A stretch of DNA of 64,000 nt from Anthopleura xanthogrammica (Eukaryota; Cnidaria; Anthozoa; Actiniaria; Actiniidae), in assembly GCA_964019055.1 (NCBI GenBank), contig OZ025211.1:5905835-5969834 (forward strand). Reading direction: 5' to 3'. The notes under the pieces are model-generated. The model was not told where the DNA came from and did not search any database. It saw only the letters and a list, made by a program, of their open reading frames with translations. How positions within the stretch are numbered: the stretch's first letter is position 1; every line of letters starts with the position of its first letter. Shown in pieces: positions 12,401-21,637 of this stretch. The translations under genes and the position numbers were made by a program.

Positions 12401-15400
12401 TAATTTCTGCTTTAAGGCTTGCAGTGATGATTTTGACTTTTTATTGTCTTGACAAAACATGAAGACAAAACATCTATACCCAAATTTCTGAGCAAGCCTT
12501 GTAAGCATTAGATATAAGGTTGCATAAAAAATGCACTAACTCCTTTGTCACATGGTCTAATGAGACGAGATATCATGCAACTTGTTCAAAGTGTATATAC
12601 CGGTAGAGGGGTTTTTCACCACAGTCATGTTATGGGACAACACAATAGAAAAGTCTTTTCCCTACTAAAACAATGAATTGTTCCTGCCCTGCAAATTCGC
12701 CGTTGTAAACTAACAGTGCTACTCAATAACACACAAGGAGTCATCTTAGGTTTGATTCCTGGACTCAGCATCACATGTGCAAAGCTAATAAATAAAAATA
12801 AATTTCTTTATTTAAATGTCTAGTCATACAAGAACTTTCGCACTAATTGGGGACACTTTTCACAAGGGCAGATCGAGGGGGAGGGTCAGAGGGTCAAGAC
12901 CCCCTGTCATACCTAAGGTTCTTTTGTTTGTTTTAACCTAAAATTTAGTTTTGCCACAGGTTTGAAGTAAATTTTGTATGGAATATACATCCCCCCCCCC
13001 CCCAACGTTTTTCCCAGGGTTGATTTTTATTTCTATTTTAGAGACCCAAGAAACCACGCAGTCAATCTGCTTACCTTCTCTTTGCTTATGAGAAGAGATT
13101 AGCCCTCAGGAAAGAACACCCTGAGTATGTGTTTGGGGAGATCAGCCGGGTTATTGGAGAAGAGGTAAGCACCATCATCATTAGAATCACCTAGTAGTAT
13201 TTATCCAATAACATATATACAATTGTATGGGGAAAAGTCATGCATGTGAAGTAATCCTAAAACTGCATTGCCAAAAGAAATGTTGTGGGCAACAATTTTT
13301 CCACAACACCAGATCCTTAAGAATCAAGGGTGGTGTAGTGGTAGTGCATTCGCCTCTCACCTTTGGGGTTGTGGGTTCGATTCTCAATTTGGCATAACAT
13401 GTGAGTAGAGTTTGTTAGGTCTATCTTCTCAGGTCCTGTGCCTTCTGCAAAGCCGAACATACTAAATTCCAACTCAGTCTTTGATCAGCCCACAAGTAAT
13501 TTTCACGCTATGGATTAAATTTGAAATCATTTTATACTGCAGTTATTGCCTAGCTATGTGGTGATTGGTTATGTAATATACTGTACTATTTTATTTGAAT
13601 AGTGGCGTAATGCAACTGCAGCAGTGAAGGCAGAATATGAATCCAAGGCCCAGCTACAGCTAAGCCAAGTGGATGATGTAAGATATACTTTATCTAGGAG
13701 GGAAAGTCGGTCTTGAAAATAGGGTGGGGGCTGAGATTAAAGTTATAGTAGTGCTGGTGATGTATCAGCCAAGTGTTGACAGTCTGGTGATTGTTGACCG
13801 ACGCGTGTCAGCTGGTCATAAAGTACACAATTACCTAATAGATTAGTGCATACCAGACTAAAAGTGAAGGGCTGAATGGGGCTGAAATCAGGGGCATTAA
13901 GCAGTCTATCTTTGTACTATTAGATAAGACTTCCTTACTGTGAGAGAAAAAAAGCAAAGAATGAACAAACTATACCATGATCCTAGTGGTGTGGTGAATG
14001 AGTATTTGGATTGGGAGTGTGGGTTCAATAGAATTTCACCAACCCAGTTCCTGGAAAATAGTTTTCTGAGCCGCAGTTACTATAGTAAGAACTAATTTCT
14101 GCTTTAAGGCTTGCAGTGATGATTTTGACTTTTTATTGTCTTGACAAAACATGAAGACAAAACATCTATACCCAAATTTCTGAGCAAGCCTTGTAAGCAT
14201 TAGATATAAGGTTGCATAAAAAATGCTCACTCCTTTGTCACATGGTCTAATGAGACGAGATATCATGCAACTTGTTCAAAGTGTATATACCAGTAGAGGG
14301 TTTTTCACCACAGTCATGTTATGGGACAACACAATACAAAAGTCTTTTTCCTACTAAAACCTTAAATTGTTCCTGCCCTGCAAATTCGCCGTTGTAAACT
14401 AACAGTGCTACTCGATAACACACGAGAAGTCATACAATTTACTATTGCGACATAAGAGGGTTTTGGTGAACATCAAAGTTTTACCATAACATTTTCAGAA
14501 AACACAAAGTTTTGAAGGACATGTGTCTGTGGAATGTTATGAAAACACTTTGATTGATCACAGAAATTTACTTCGACACGACAATGGCTCTTCATGTTAT
14601 TGAGATGCACTGTAAGAAACACCAGAAGGTCTAATTCCTTTCCACCTGTGTTTACTAGAGTTCACACAGATCACAACAGTTATCCAGCAGTATGTTTGTA
14701 TATGACTGCATGTGGCGGGGATGCGACTATCAGTATGAGGATCTGCAGGACTTGAGAGTACATGTATTGGACAGCTATAATCATCTTAAGAAAGCTGGTG
14801 AGTAAAGTAGTGCTTGCCATGGCTCACTAGTGCAGTAGAAAGGACTGCAATAGTCCCCTTCACAGTTCCCTGTGCCATCTTGAAAAGTAGCCAAGCCTTT
14901 GCATCAAAGTGAGACAAACGGCGAGCTTGCACTGATAAACCTTTTTTTAACACCTTGTCTCTATCATTGCAAGCTCACCATTCGTCTCACTTCGATGCAA
15001 AGGCACAGCTACTATTCATGCAACTCCTTATAATTGTGAAAATCCTGGGATTTTACTCCCATTTATGGAAATGATGATGTAATTTGCGTCGTAGGGTGGC
15101 AGGTGGTGATGGTTGCCTGCCGTCGCATACCACCCCACGTCTATGAAGACAGCATAACTCACTGATCCATTACTAATATTTACACTGGCATCACTATTCA
15201 TATTTATTTGAAACCCAAAGCAAAATAGCTGATTCAGCGTTCGTAAGCAAGAAAGATCACCACACTAGAAAACAGCAGGTCACAATGTTATTGAACACTG
15301 CTACAGTTATTAAGCCCCTTCACATTTCCCTGCGCCATGTTGAAAGGTAGCGATGCCTTTGCATCAAAACGAGATGACCAGTGAGCTTGCAATGATAGAG

Positions 15401-18400
15401 ACCATTTTTTAACACCTTGGACAATTATGCACATGTCTCTATCATTGCAAGCTCACCGTTCGTCTCACTTCGATGCAAAGGCACAGCTACCTTTCAAGAT
15501 GGCACAGGAAACTGTGAAAGGGACTATTGATAAGTATGCAAAATGCAACATCATTTCTGTGAAAGATAAATTTTTGAAGGGCCTTTGAATAACAACTTTT
15601 GTCCTCTTATTTTACAGAGGATAGTTTGTACCACTGTTTCTGGAGCACATGTACACGAGAACGAAGAGGGTTGCGGTAAGTACTGCAGGACATGTGCTGG
15701 TGCTTCATTTGCATTGTGCAAGAATTACTCCATTGTGAACAAAGTCCTTTATTAACTGGTACAGAATACAATCTCCTCCTCTGATGTTAAGATTTTTATT
15801 TTCATCAGGCCATTCAACTCGAGTGCAAAGCTTTTCCGTCACTGTAGAGAAGTGCATCTGATTGGACCACCAAGGATTGTGGTACCTCAGGATCGCAGCA
15901 AGTAAGTTACATCATATTCATTCATGGAGACTCTTTCTAAGATTCTTAAGGGATCCTTTCCTGGTTATTTTTTTTTAATTACCTTTAGTAGCAGAAGTAA
16001 AGGATGTTGCTGCTGCTCAAATTGTTACTGCAGCAACTCTTGTTAATTTCCGTGTCATCGTTGATGTTGCTGGTTCTGCTACTGTCAAGGTTGTTGCTCC
16101 ATCTGCTCTTGTTACTGTAGTTGTTGTTGCTGATACTGGAGGTTGTTAATTCAGCTGCTTTTGTTGTCTTTGTTGATGTTGCTGGTGCTGATGTTGTTGG
16201 TGTAGATTGTCATCGCTGTGTCTTTTCTTTTTTTTCCGAGACAAAACAAGAAATTGCAACACCATTAAAGTCAAGAGCATACATAATACTAGTACTGATA
16301 ATTAGATTAACTCGCTTATTTTCACAGGAATTACTTCCCAAGACACCAGGCAGCTCTTCTTGAACCAGAAGCCGATCCATCCCCACCACCACCGAGAATC
16401 ACCACCCCATCTACTCCTGTTTCAATGGGAATGCCATCAGGAGGGATGGGTGGATCTATGATGGGTATAAACCAGGGGTCTTCTCAGGGCATGCCAGGAC
16501 CTAACCAATACATTACAGGACGACTGACTCCACAGGCCATGCAGCAAGGTAGGCTTGTCTTGTTGTAAATACCCCTCATTAAAATAGCAAGTCTGGCTTG
16601 TTTGTCTATTAGGATTATTGCACTGTGGTATATCCTCACATTTCTCACAGTTAGCGTCATTGCATTGTCAATAGCTGACTTTGCCATGTGAGCCAACAAC
16701 AATTTTGACAATTAGATGATGCAAACTATGGTATACAAGATAACATACCACTAGAATCTATTGTATATTTGTCAAATATCTCAGCTTACAGAATACAAAA
16801 ATAGTAATGCTTAGTATACCCCCCTCGCAGCACCCTATGTTGACGTCTGTTGCATGGCGATCATCAGGATGTCTGCATAGTAGGCTAAGAACCTTGAAGA
16901 GTCGCCAAAAAACACTCATGGTATAACATGACATTGCTCTAAGTCATTTATCGTTGATTGTATCATCAGCTATGTACAGTACCAGCAATAATGCATCCAG
17001 CCCATTTAACCAACAAGCTATGCAACAAAATACCTCCATTATGCAAAGGCAAATGCCAATGGGTGGCAGCGTCGGGATGAACATGAATATAGCTAACCAG
17101 CCAATGGTACAACAGCAAGGTATTTCACTCTCTTGTGACCATGATCTATTATTAAGCACTGGGCTGCCTGTGGTATGACAGTTGAGAAATTACTTTAGCA
17201 TCTTTGTTTTTATTTATTATTGTTGGGTTCCACACGACGTCATTTCCTGTCTCGTGCTGAATGTCCACAACTAAGTCGCAAGTTTTCAATAGCATTCTTT
17301 GTGGCTGACAGCACATGATGGTCAATGTTTGACCACAACTTAAATTCTAAGATGTTTATCAGCTGATTGAAACCCAGCAATTATTTAATTCTTGTCTCTT
17401 TATTACTTTATCAGGTCAGTCGCCTGGCTACCAACAGCAGTACAACCAAAACCAACAGTTCAACTTCCAGCAACAGATAAACCCTTTGAATCAAATGAGC
17501 CAGATGACACCAGGACAACCACAGGTACCCCAGATGAACCCGCTAGCACAGATGAACCAAATGAGCCAATTCCAGACACAGGCTGCTACCAACCAACATC
17601 AACAACAACCTCAACCCCAGGTCACTCCTCAGCACGTTCAGCAGCAAGTCCCTGTGCCGCCGCCATCAGTGCCACATGAGGTGGTGAGTTGAAGTGTTAG
17701 GTCCTGGAGACGGACAAGGCTGTTTGAAAGGAATTGAACGCAAGAGAATTTGAAAAAAAATATTAGTTGATGAAAGTTATTTATTTGATCATCCATAACC
17801 CTTCATTTTTGCTCCCACATTGTTTTATTCTTCCTCTTTCTTCTCCCGCTCCTCCTCTCTTCTCCCACTTTTTCCACCACTTTTTCTTCCTAGAACGAGA
17901 TAGACAATATAGACCTATCAGTAGGTGGTTTTTGATCATGTTTCATGATATCGTCAAATACATAACTTTTGAACTATTATCTTTATTTCAGCCTGTTCCT
18001 GTATTTGTAGCTACCCCAGCAAAGCCTCAACGTCTTCATCACTCAGAAGCTTATCTCAGGTGTGTGGAAAATGTGGAAAATATATCAACTTTGAGTGCAC
18101 TGATAAACAATAGTCAGTAGATGCGGTTTGCCCCTTAGCGAGGAGAGGCGACATTTTTACCGCTTTGCCAGCCAAGCCAAGCTTTCTCTATATCCTATAG
18201 TTTCATATGAAGTTGCGGGACGTTCATAACCATGTTTATTAATCCTCATAGATACATCGAGGGACTGCGGGATGGTAATCCTCACATGAGCAACTGGAAT
18301 CAGTCCCGTAAACCAGACGCAAGTACCATGACACCACAACAAATAGCGCAACTCCCTGTACATTGGTTAGGGAACGGGTACGGGGATTATGAAAACCCGG

Positions 18401-18474
18401 TCGATGCGTTATGGGCACTTAAAGAACACATGATGAGAGATGCGCTATCCTTATCACGCACTGGGGAAAACTAA
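411..18474 (+). CDS. PBRM1: Polybromo-1 (PBAF chromatin-remodelling subunit), 3' part of gene
   Basis: Spliced gene whose 5' end lies before the window. Exons read by eye: 411-647, 1130-1183, 1276-1353, 1932-2021, 2357-2420, 2807-2888, 3192-3294, 3430-3483, 3901-4068, 4398-4449, 4950-5032, 5301-5362, 5736-5775, 5905-5991, 6064-6282, 6550-6635, 7034-7100, 7265-7336, 7685-7786, 8001-8075, 8489-8644, 8795-8882, 9282-9357, 10252-10424, 10883-10977, 11056-11127, 11609-11707, 13042-13164, 13603-13677, 14659-14797, 15618-15675, 15809-15901, 16328-16548, 16970-17119, 17415-17683, 17992-18059, 18252-18474. Domain order matches vertebrate PBRM1: bromodomains 4 (to 2420), 5 (3192-4449) and 6 (4950-6282), BAH1 (about 6590-8075), BAH2 (8795-11127) and an HMG box (13042-13677). 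Bromodomains 4 and 5 keep the acetyl-lysine Asn (YNEED, YNEPD). Bromodomain 6 has RRSD there, as I recall for the human domain. Two CxxxxC...H...H units (14659-15901) look like C2H2 fingers. The end (YIEGL, LPVHWL, DALWALKEHMMRDAL) matches the PBRM1 C-terminus. The protein reads acetylated nucleosomes within nuclear PBAF. Confidence 0.95.
700..1075. repeat. Duplicated intronic block, copy A (partner about 15010-15390)
   Basis: Sequence on both sides of small-RNA copy 1, including the segment with the 'AGAAAACAGCAGGTCACAATG' string and the 'CCTTTGCATCAAAA' hairpin arm, matches the neighbourhood of copy 5 near 15010-15390. A block of roughly 370 bp was therefore copied between two introns of PBRM1. 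Confidence 0.7.
743..848 (+). ncRNA. Intronic box C/D snoRNA-like element, copy 1
   Basis: A 96-nt block (748-843) lies in the PBRM1 intron 648-1129. It starts with a box C match (ATGATGA, 749-755) and ends with box D (CTGA, 840-843). ATGGA (743-747) pairs with TCCAT (844-848) as a terminal stem. Inside, GTGG-CA-GGTGGT can pair with ACCACC-CCAC. The same block recurs in four other introns of this gene. The strand is taken from the host gene and box order. I did not recognise the small RNA and no guide target is assigned. Confidence 0.6.
1512..1615 (+). ncRNA. Intronic box C/D snoRNA-like element, copy 2
   Basis: Copy in intron 1354-1931. Box C is GTGATGA (1517-1523) and box D is CTGA (1608-1611). 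The terminal stem is AGGA/TCCT, different from copy 1 but still paired. The internal stem reads GTGT...GCAC where copy 1 has GTGG...CCAC, so a G-C pair becomes a U-G wobble and pairing survives. Confidence 0.6.
2458..2562 (+). ncRNA. Intronic box C/D snoRNA-like element, copy 3
   Basis: Copy in intron 2421-2806, starting only about 38 nt after the 5' splice site. Box C (ATGATGA, 2464-2470) and box D (CTGA, 2555-2558) are present. The body has the GTGG/CCAC type of internal stem, like copies 1 and 5. The terminal stem is weaker: only GGA/TCC pairs. Confidence 0.55.
2601..2725. mobile_element. Short hairpin (MITE-like) element
   Basis: Long imperfect palindrome in a PBRM1 intron. GTAAAGAAATGATA at the left end is answered by TATCATTTCTTTAC at the right end, and TTTGTCTCAC and AGGGTCATCT are also mirrored inside. 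There is no coding capacity, so this would be a non-autonomous element. Confidence 0.65.
4569..4884. repeat. (CCACACA)n heptamer microsatellite
   Basis: About 315 bp of a nearly perfect 7-bp repeat in the PBRM1 intron 4450-4949, with one shortened unit near 4785 and CATCA variants at the 3' end. Because 7 is not a multiple of 3, every frame is open over long distances and gives spurious TPHTTHH or CGVWCVV proteins. Confidence 0.97.
5399..5502 (+). ncRNA. Intronic box C/D snoRNA-like element, copy 4
   Basis: Copy in intron 5363-5735. Box C is ATGATGA (5404-5410) and box D is CTGA (5495-5498). The terminal stem is AGGA/TCCT. The body is the GTGT/GCAC subtype shared with copy 2, with two private changes (GTCATAG near the 5' end and GCATTAC near box D). 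Confidence 0.58.
8098..8262. mobile_element. Dispersed 'GTATGACTGTGAAAA' hairpin element, PBRM1 intron
   Basis: Terminal inverted repeats: TTTTGTATGACTATGAAAA at the left, and CTTTTCACACATATAAAATC followed by CTGCTC at the right. The inside is rich in GTGCCAGTGCTGTGCTGTG. Related copies lie at about 10514-10812, 21034-21150 and 37159-37320, and fragments lie upstream of the three plus-strand carriers. Confidence 0.6.
8270..8444. mobile_element. MITE-like hairpin with ~27-bp terminal inverted repeats
   Basis: The left end TATAAGCCAGTTCAAAG is mirrored at the right end CTTTGAACTGGCTTATA, and most of the ~175 bp folds back on itself. TA bounds each end, as expected for a TA-targeting non-autonomous DNA transposon. 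It sits directly after the preceding element. Confidence 0.75.
8883..9230. repeat. (CATC)n-rich microsatellite
   Basis: Degenerate tetranucleotide repeat (CATC/CCAT/CATT) filling most of the PBRM1 intron between BAH2 exons. The apparent His/Pro/Ile/Ser ORF over it is a repeat artefact. Confidence 0.85.
10514..10812. mobile_element. Long copy of the 'GTATGACTGTGAAAA' hairpin element
   Basis: Begins with GAGCAGATTTCGTATGACTG and ends with CAGTCATACAAAATCTGCCTC, an inverted pair. The body is about 300 bp, contains GTGCC-rich DNA and two ATTGG (inverted CCAAT) boxes, and lies in a PBRM1 intron. Confidence 0.65.
11254..11345. mobile_element. Short hairpin element
   Basis: AATGGTAAGAGTGTAGAA at the left is mirrored by TTCTACACAATTACCATT at the right. 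ACATGTC/GACATGT and the GCGCC-type arms also pair. Non-coding, in a PBRM1 intron. Confidence 0.65.
11770..11961. repeat. Direct repeat A (partner 12744-12935)
   Basis: About 190 bp, nearly identical to 12744-12935. Both contain 'TTGATTCCTGGACTCAGCAT' and 'TCGAGGGGGAGGGTCAGAGG'. The first copy is preceded by tRNA-like DNA (GGTGGTGTAGTG at about 11729), so a SINE may be part of the unit. Confidence 0.8.
12235..12744. repeat. ~510-bp direct repeat B (partner 13925-14433)
   Basis: Near-identical to 13925-14433 over its whole length ('AAGACTTCCTTACTGTGAGA' to 'AACACACAAGGAGTCAT'). One copy abuts direct repeat A at 12744; the other stands alone in the intron between the exons at 13603-13677 and 14659-14797. 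No ORF of note. Confidence 0.85.
12744..12935. repeat. Direct repeat A, second copy
   Basis: Second copy of the 11770-11961 unit. It begins at the exact base where the 510-bp repeat ends, which suggests one composite element or nested insertions. Confidence 0.8.
13327..13500 (+). mobile_element. tRNA-derived SINE-like element
   Basis: GGTGGTGTAGTGGTAGTGC resembles a pol III A box and GTGGGTTCGATTCTC a B box, spaced as in a tRNA. The acceptor stem does not close and a non-tRNA tail follows (GAGTTTGTTAGGTCTATCTT). The same tail motif recurs near 37526. I read this as a SINE, not a functional tRNA. Confidence 0.6.
13925..14433. repeat. ~510-bp direct repeat B, second copy
   Basis: Matches 12235-12744 with scattered substitutions and a small deletion near 14226. 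Lies in a PBRM1 intron. Confidence 0.85.
14850..15016. mobile_element. MITE-like hairpin, truncated copy
   Basis: The left arm 'CTTTGCATCAAAGTGAGAC' is mirrored by 'GTCTCACTTCGATGCAAAG'. The outer terminal repeat (AATAGTCCCCTTCACAG) is present only at the left, because the right end runs into the duplicated block with small-RNA copy 5. Confidence 0.65.
15010..15390. repeat. Duplicated intronic block, copy B
   Basis: Partner of 700-1075. Carries small-RNA copy 5 and the left arm of the hairpin element at 15305. Confidence 0.7.
15065..15170 (+). ncRNA. Intronic box C/D snoRNA-like element, copy 5
   Basis: Copy in intron 14798-15617, far from the other four. Box C (ATGATGA, 15071-15077), box D (CTGA, 15162-15165) and the ATGGA/TCCAT terminal stem are intact. 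It shares flanking DNA with copy 1 on both sides, so the two are related by a longer duplication and not by movement of the 96-nt unit alone. Confidence 0.58.
15305..15530. mobile_element. MITE-like hairpin, complete copy
   Basis: Same family as 14850-15016. The left end AAGCCCCTTCACATTTCC is answered by the right end GGAAACTGTGAAAGGGACTA. CTTTGCATCAAAACGAGA is answered by TCTCACTTCGATGCAAAG, and GAGCTTGCAATGATAGAGAC is mirrored internally. Confidence 0.75.
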
Positions 18475-18948
18475 ATCAAGGTTGTCGCAGTTGGCTCATT
18501 CTAATCCCTTTTAAAACATTTTAAGAGGACAGACAGCGTTATATTTTATTTGCGCAATAATGTTGTAGTTTTAGTTTCTTGGCAACTTGAAGAACACTCG
18601 AAGAGCGCTGTGCTTTCCTTATCGCTGGAAAAAGTAGCCAAGCTTTTCACGGCAGGTTCGTATTCACCCTTAAGCCTTGAGAAGCACGAATACTTTTTAA
18701 TCGCGCTATTGTATGTTGCAGTTTGCCTTTCCAGCCTTAGGGTCCTTTTTTCCGGACATGACCGTCGTGAAAGTCAGCTGTAGTAGAGAAATCCGCATGG
18801 GCAAGCCTTTTATATATTATCACTAACTCGAACGCAGCAGTATTATTAGATAGATACATCGTTCACTGGATGCGCATCATACTTTTTTTTAGTTTTCAAG
18901 ATATTTATTGTTTTTGTTATTTTTTTCCTGCGCAACAAGCAGAGTTTT

Positions 18949-19158
18949 TGTTCTCTCGCAACTCCTCCACGGAACGAAGATCTTATTCATAGAGGCGTAC
19001 GGTGAAGTAACTCAAAACGCTTTCTTAAAGAACTGGGATTGGATGATTTGTACTTTGAGTTTCTCTCGGAACTCCTCCACGGAACGAAGATCTTAGGCAT
19101 ACGGTGAAGTAACTCAAAACGCTTTCTTAAAGAACTGGGATTGGATGATTTGTACTTT
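18949..19158. repeat. ~100-bp tandem duplication downstream of PBRM1
   Basis: Two adjacent copies share 'AACTCCTCCACGGAACGAAG' and 'GAACTGGGATTGGATGATTT'. The second copy lacks about 8 bp (TTCATAGA region). No reading frame is preserved. Confidence 0.85.
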
Positions 19159-19454
19159 GTTATATTCTTATTATTTAGGCCTCGTACTCATCCATCATGT
19201 AATCATATACATATACTCATAGTTTTACTCATTTTTGTATGTTTTTAAAGCATCCAGATTTTACGGGTAAAAGCCGTTGTTTTGATACATCTATATATAT
19301 ATAGACTCCAAGCCATTTTGTATTATAAGCTACTCAAATACTCTGGACAAGTTAGGAAGAGAACACATTTTACGGGTTCTTTTCAACGTCCTTATAATGC
19401 ATAAAAGCTGTTAAATTACAAAATGCTATTAAAATCTGCATTTTTACGATTTCA

Positions 19455-19690
19455 TATTGGGGCAGTGTTCAATATCATAGGGGTGTTCAAATAGGGGCAA
19501 TTAAGGGCAGTGTTCCATATAGGGGCAGTGTCCCATATAGACCCCTTTGGAGGGCAAAACAAAACCTATTGTAACCTATTGTTTTGTCCTCAAAATTGAG
19601 CTGCATTCTGACGTGCTGCAAGGGGTCTATAGGGGTGTTCAAATAGGGCCAATGTTCCATATAGGTGCAGTGCTCCATATAGGGATGTTC
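19455..19690. repeat. Short tandem-like repeats, ATAGGGGCAGTG family
   Basis: Six or so imperfect copies of a ~20-bp motif (GTGTTC(A/C)(A/T)ATAGGGGCAGTG) are spread over this stretch, interrupted by a ~90-bp unrelated segment. A related string (GGGTTCTATAGGGTA) recurs near 30920. Confidence 0.6.
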
Positions 19691-19923
19691 AAATATAAGG
19701 ACAGTTGATATAAAATCCATTTATTAATTTAAGAAATTTTTGGTAGCTTATTCTAATTTACATTATTGGTACACTAATAACGGATTTATCCCCTTTATAA
19801 CGCATGCATGTTAAAATAACACGAAATGAAATGTGAACTCTTTGAATGATGCATGTAACTGGTTGTTCCAACATACATGGGACAATGTTCGATCCTGGGG
19901 GTAACTTCTATGTACAACTGTTG

Positions 19924-20847
19924 TTATGGAAACATCCAATTCATCGCTTTCATGGTAAATTCATATCCTACGAATAACGCCGCATGAACCACTACAGCCC
20001 TAGTAATTGCAGGCATATAACCTCTATATAAGATTCCTACACCCTCCTTTGCTATAATTTCCCTTAAAAGGCCCCGAGCGTCATGAGGATATGCCTCAAC
20101 AGGAGCAACTTGTAGTCTTGTTTTAAGCACATCTACTGGAAACACTAGAGCCCAGAACGCAAACCCTGCGGCGCCACCAGCCACAAGGATGGGAAAAGCA
20201 CCAACATCGTCACGTGTGCTGTCACGTGGTCTCATCTTCCGCAGAAGGCCTTCATAAGTGACATACCAAGCCCCGCCTCCCAGGATCTCACGGATTAGAG
20301 TTGGACCCAGCCCCCGGAAGACACCTCGGACTCCACTTTCCTGGAATACTTTCTTGAGGCAATCAAACATGCCGTTGTACTTAGCGACCCCATCTGTGGA
20401 TTTCTGCGTCTGTAGAAGACACTTCAACCTCTCGGCTGGGCCGTAGAAGAAGCCCACACACAAGCCGCAAAAGAGACCAGCCTTGAAGTATTGGGGTATT
20501 GTTGGTTCTTGGTTGGGATCATCAAGCTGCAGCTTCTTTCCTATTGCAAGACTGTAAAAACACACTGCGGTGACGGGCGTGGCCATGAGTACGGGTGCCA
20601 ACATCCCCCTGTACAACCCCCTGATACCATCTGCTTTGATAGTCTTCTTCAGGCAGTCCAGTGCTCCAGTGTAGATTGGATTGGTTGGTGATTGTACTTG
20701 CATCTTGACTTTGAGCATGTCGAGTGGTTGGCCCACCATCCAACTGAACATGCCCCCTATAGACCCAGCCACGACGTTACGGACCGGTGATAGACGTCTG
20801 GTATTGACTCGGTCAATGTCTTCATGTTCTGTGCCTGATGCAGCCAT
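19924..20847 (-). CDS. Mitochondrial carrier, carnitine/acylcarnitine carrier-like
   Basis: 307-residue, single-exon SLC25 protein, normal family length (~300). Three tandem carrier repeats each carry the PX[DE]XX[KR] signature: QPLDMLK, GPAERLK and FPVDVLK. The middle repeat motif AERLKCLLQ and the N-terminal start RNVVAGSIGG resemble SLC25A20 as I remember it, so transport of carnitine or acylcarnitines across the inner mitochondrial membrane is the likeliest role; other SLC25A20/29/45/47/48-group substrates are possible. The start ATG (20847-20845) is chosen because a polypyrimidine tract and CCCCAG acceptor end a few bases upstream, so a longer upstream ORF is intron. An intron just before the ATG is also seen in the three plus-strand relatives at 23391, 26064 and 29162. 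Confidence 0.92.
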   Translation of the reverse strand: MAASGTEHEDIDRVNTRRLSPVRNVVAGSIGGMFSWMVGQPLDMLKVKMQVQSPTNPIYTGALDCLKKTIKADGIRGLYRGMLAPVLMATPVTAVCFYSLAIGKKLQLDDPNQEPTIPQYFKAGLFCGLCVGFFYGPAERLKCLLQTQKSTDGVAKYNGMFDCLKKVFQESGVRGVFRGLGPTLIREILGGGAWYVTYEGLLRKMRPRDSTRDDVGAFPILVAGGAAGFAFWALVFPVDVLKTRLQVAPVEAYPHDARGLLREIIAKEGVGILYRGYMPAITRAVVVHAALFVGYEFTMKAMNWMFP

Positions 20848-21184
20848 GACCAACCTGCTCTGGGGAAAAAGAAAAAAGAAATCTATGTCAAGATGATAGC
20901 CATGGATCAGGTCGCTGAAGGTAGAAAAAAAATGCGTCGCTTTTCTCCAGGGTTTCGCTGAGGAATCTTGAATCAAGATTAGACGTGACCCTAAAACCTG
21001 ATTTTCCTGATTTCAAGAAACAAGGTGAAGTTTCAGTTTTCGTATGACTGTGAAAAACGTACCGCGCCTTGCCGTGACCGTGTCAGTGCCGTGCCGTGTA
21101 AGAAAACATTTGAAATTTCGTGCCGTGTCCGCGCTGCGCTGACCTATCGCGACCCTTTTTCATCCTTCGCGTCAAAAAATAAAT

Positions 21185-21275
21185 TAATGGGATGAAGGGA
21201 TGAGAATGTGGTGGATGGATGAAGGGATGGGAATGTGGTGGATGGATGAAGGGATGGGAATGTGGTGGATGGATG
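21185..21275. repeat. 27-bp minisatellite
   Basis: About three and a half copies of a unit containing GGGATGGGAATGTGGTGGAT. The length is a multiple of 3, so it encodes a His/Pro/Phe-rich artefact on the minus strand. Confidence 0.85.
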
Positions 21276-21637
21276 AATGAACAGATGGTGGGAACAATGA
21301 GAGAATGAATGAGATAAATGCAGACGTGTCGTACTGTGGTCACATGACCAGAGTATACTCTGATTATCATACAGTCTAGCCGTGTCATTCTCGCCATTTG
21401 CATTTTCATCTATGTTCTAAACTATTAATTTGAGGGATTCAACGGAACCTATCACTTCTCCAAATCTCAGAAAAACTGCCATGCAAACTCCAGATTCTTA
21501 AAATCTATGAAAACTAGCCATCACAACAAAAATGGCTCCACTTCACTGATCACATTTTTGTGTGCGATTGTTCAGAGATCAGAGTGTACATGAGTGTAGT
21601 CGACAACGGTGGACTATGGATTCGTATCAAGCTTAGG

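Larger units (their letters stand above)
18475..19923. other. PBRM1 3' region and spacer
   Basis: No gene seen. It probably starts with PBRM1 3' UTR. A ~100-bp tandem duplication lies at about 18949-19158 (each half contains 'CTCCTCCACGGAACGAAGAT'). A cluster of short GTGTTCCATATAGGGGCAGTG-type repeats lies at 19455-19690. TTTATT on the plus strand near 19720 could supply a minus-strand AATAAA for the next gene. Confidence 0.6.

Noticed and set aside
13327..13400. Possible tRNA gene
   Set aside because: A-box and B-box-like strings are present but the acceptor stem does not close and a SINE-like tail follows.
20258..20896. Plus-strand and alternative-frame ORFs over the carrier
   Set aside because: Shadows of the minus-strand SLC25 gene, whose frame has all three carrier signatures.
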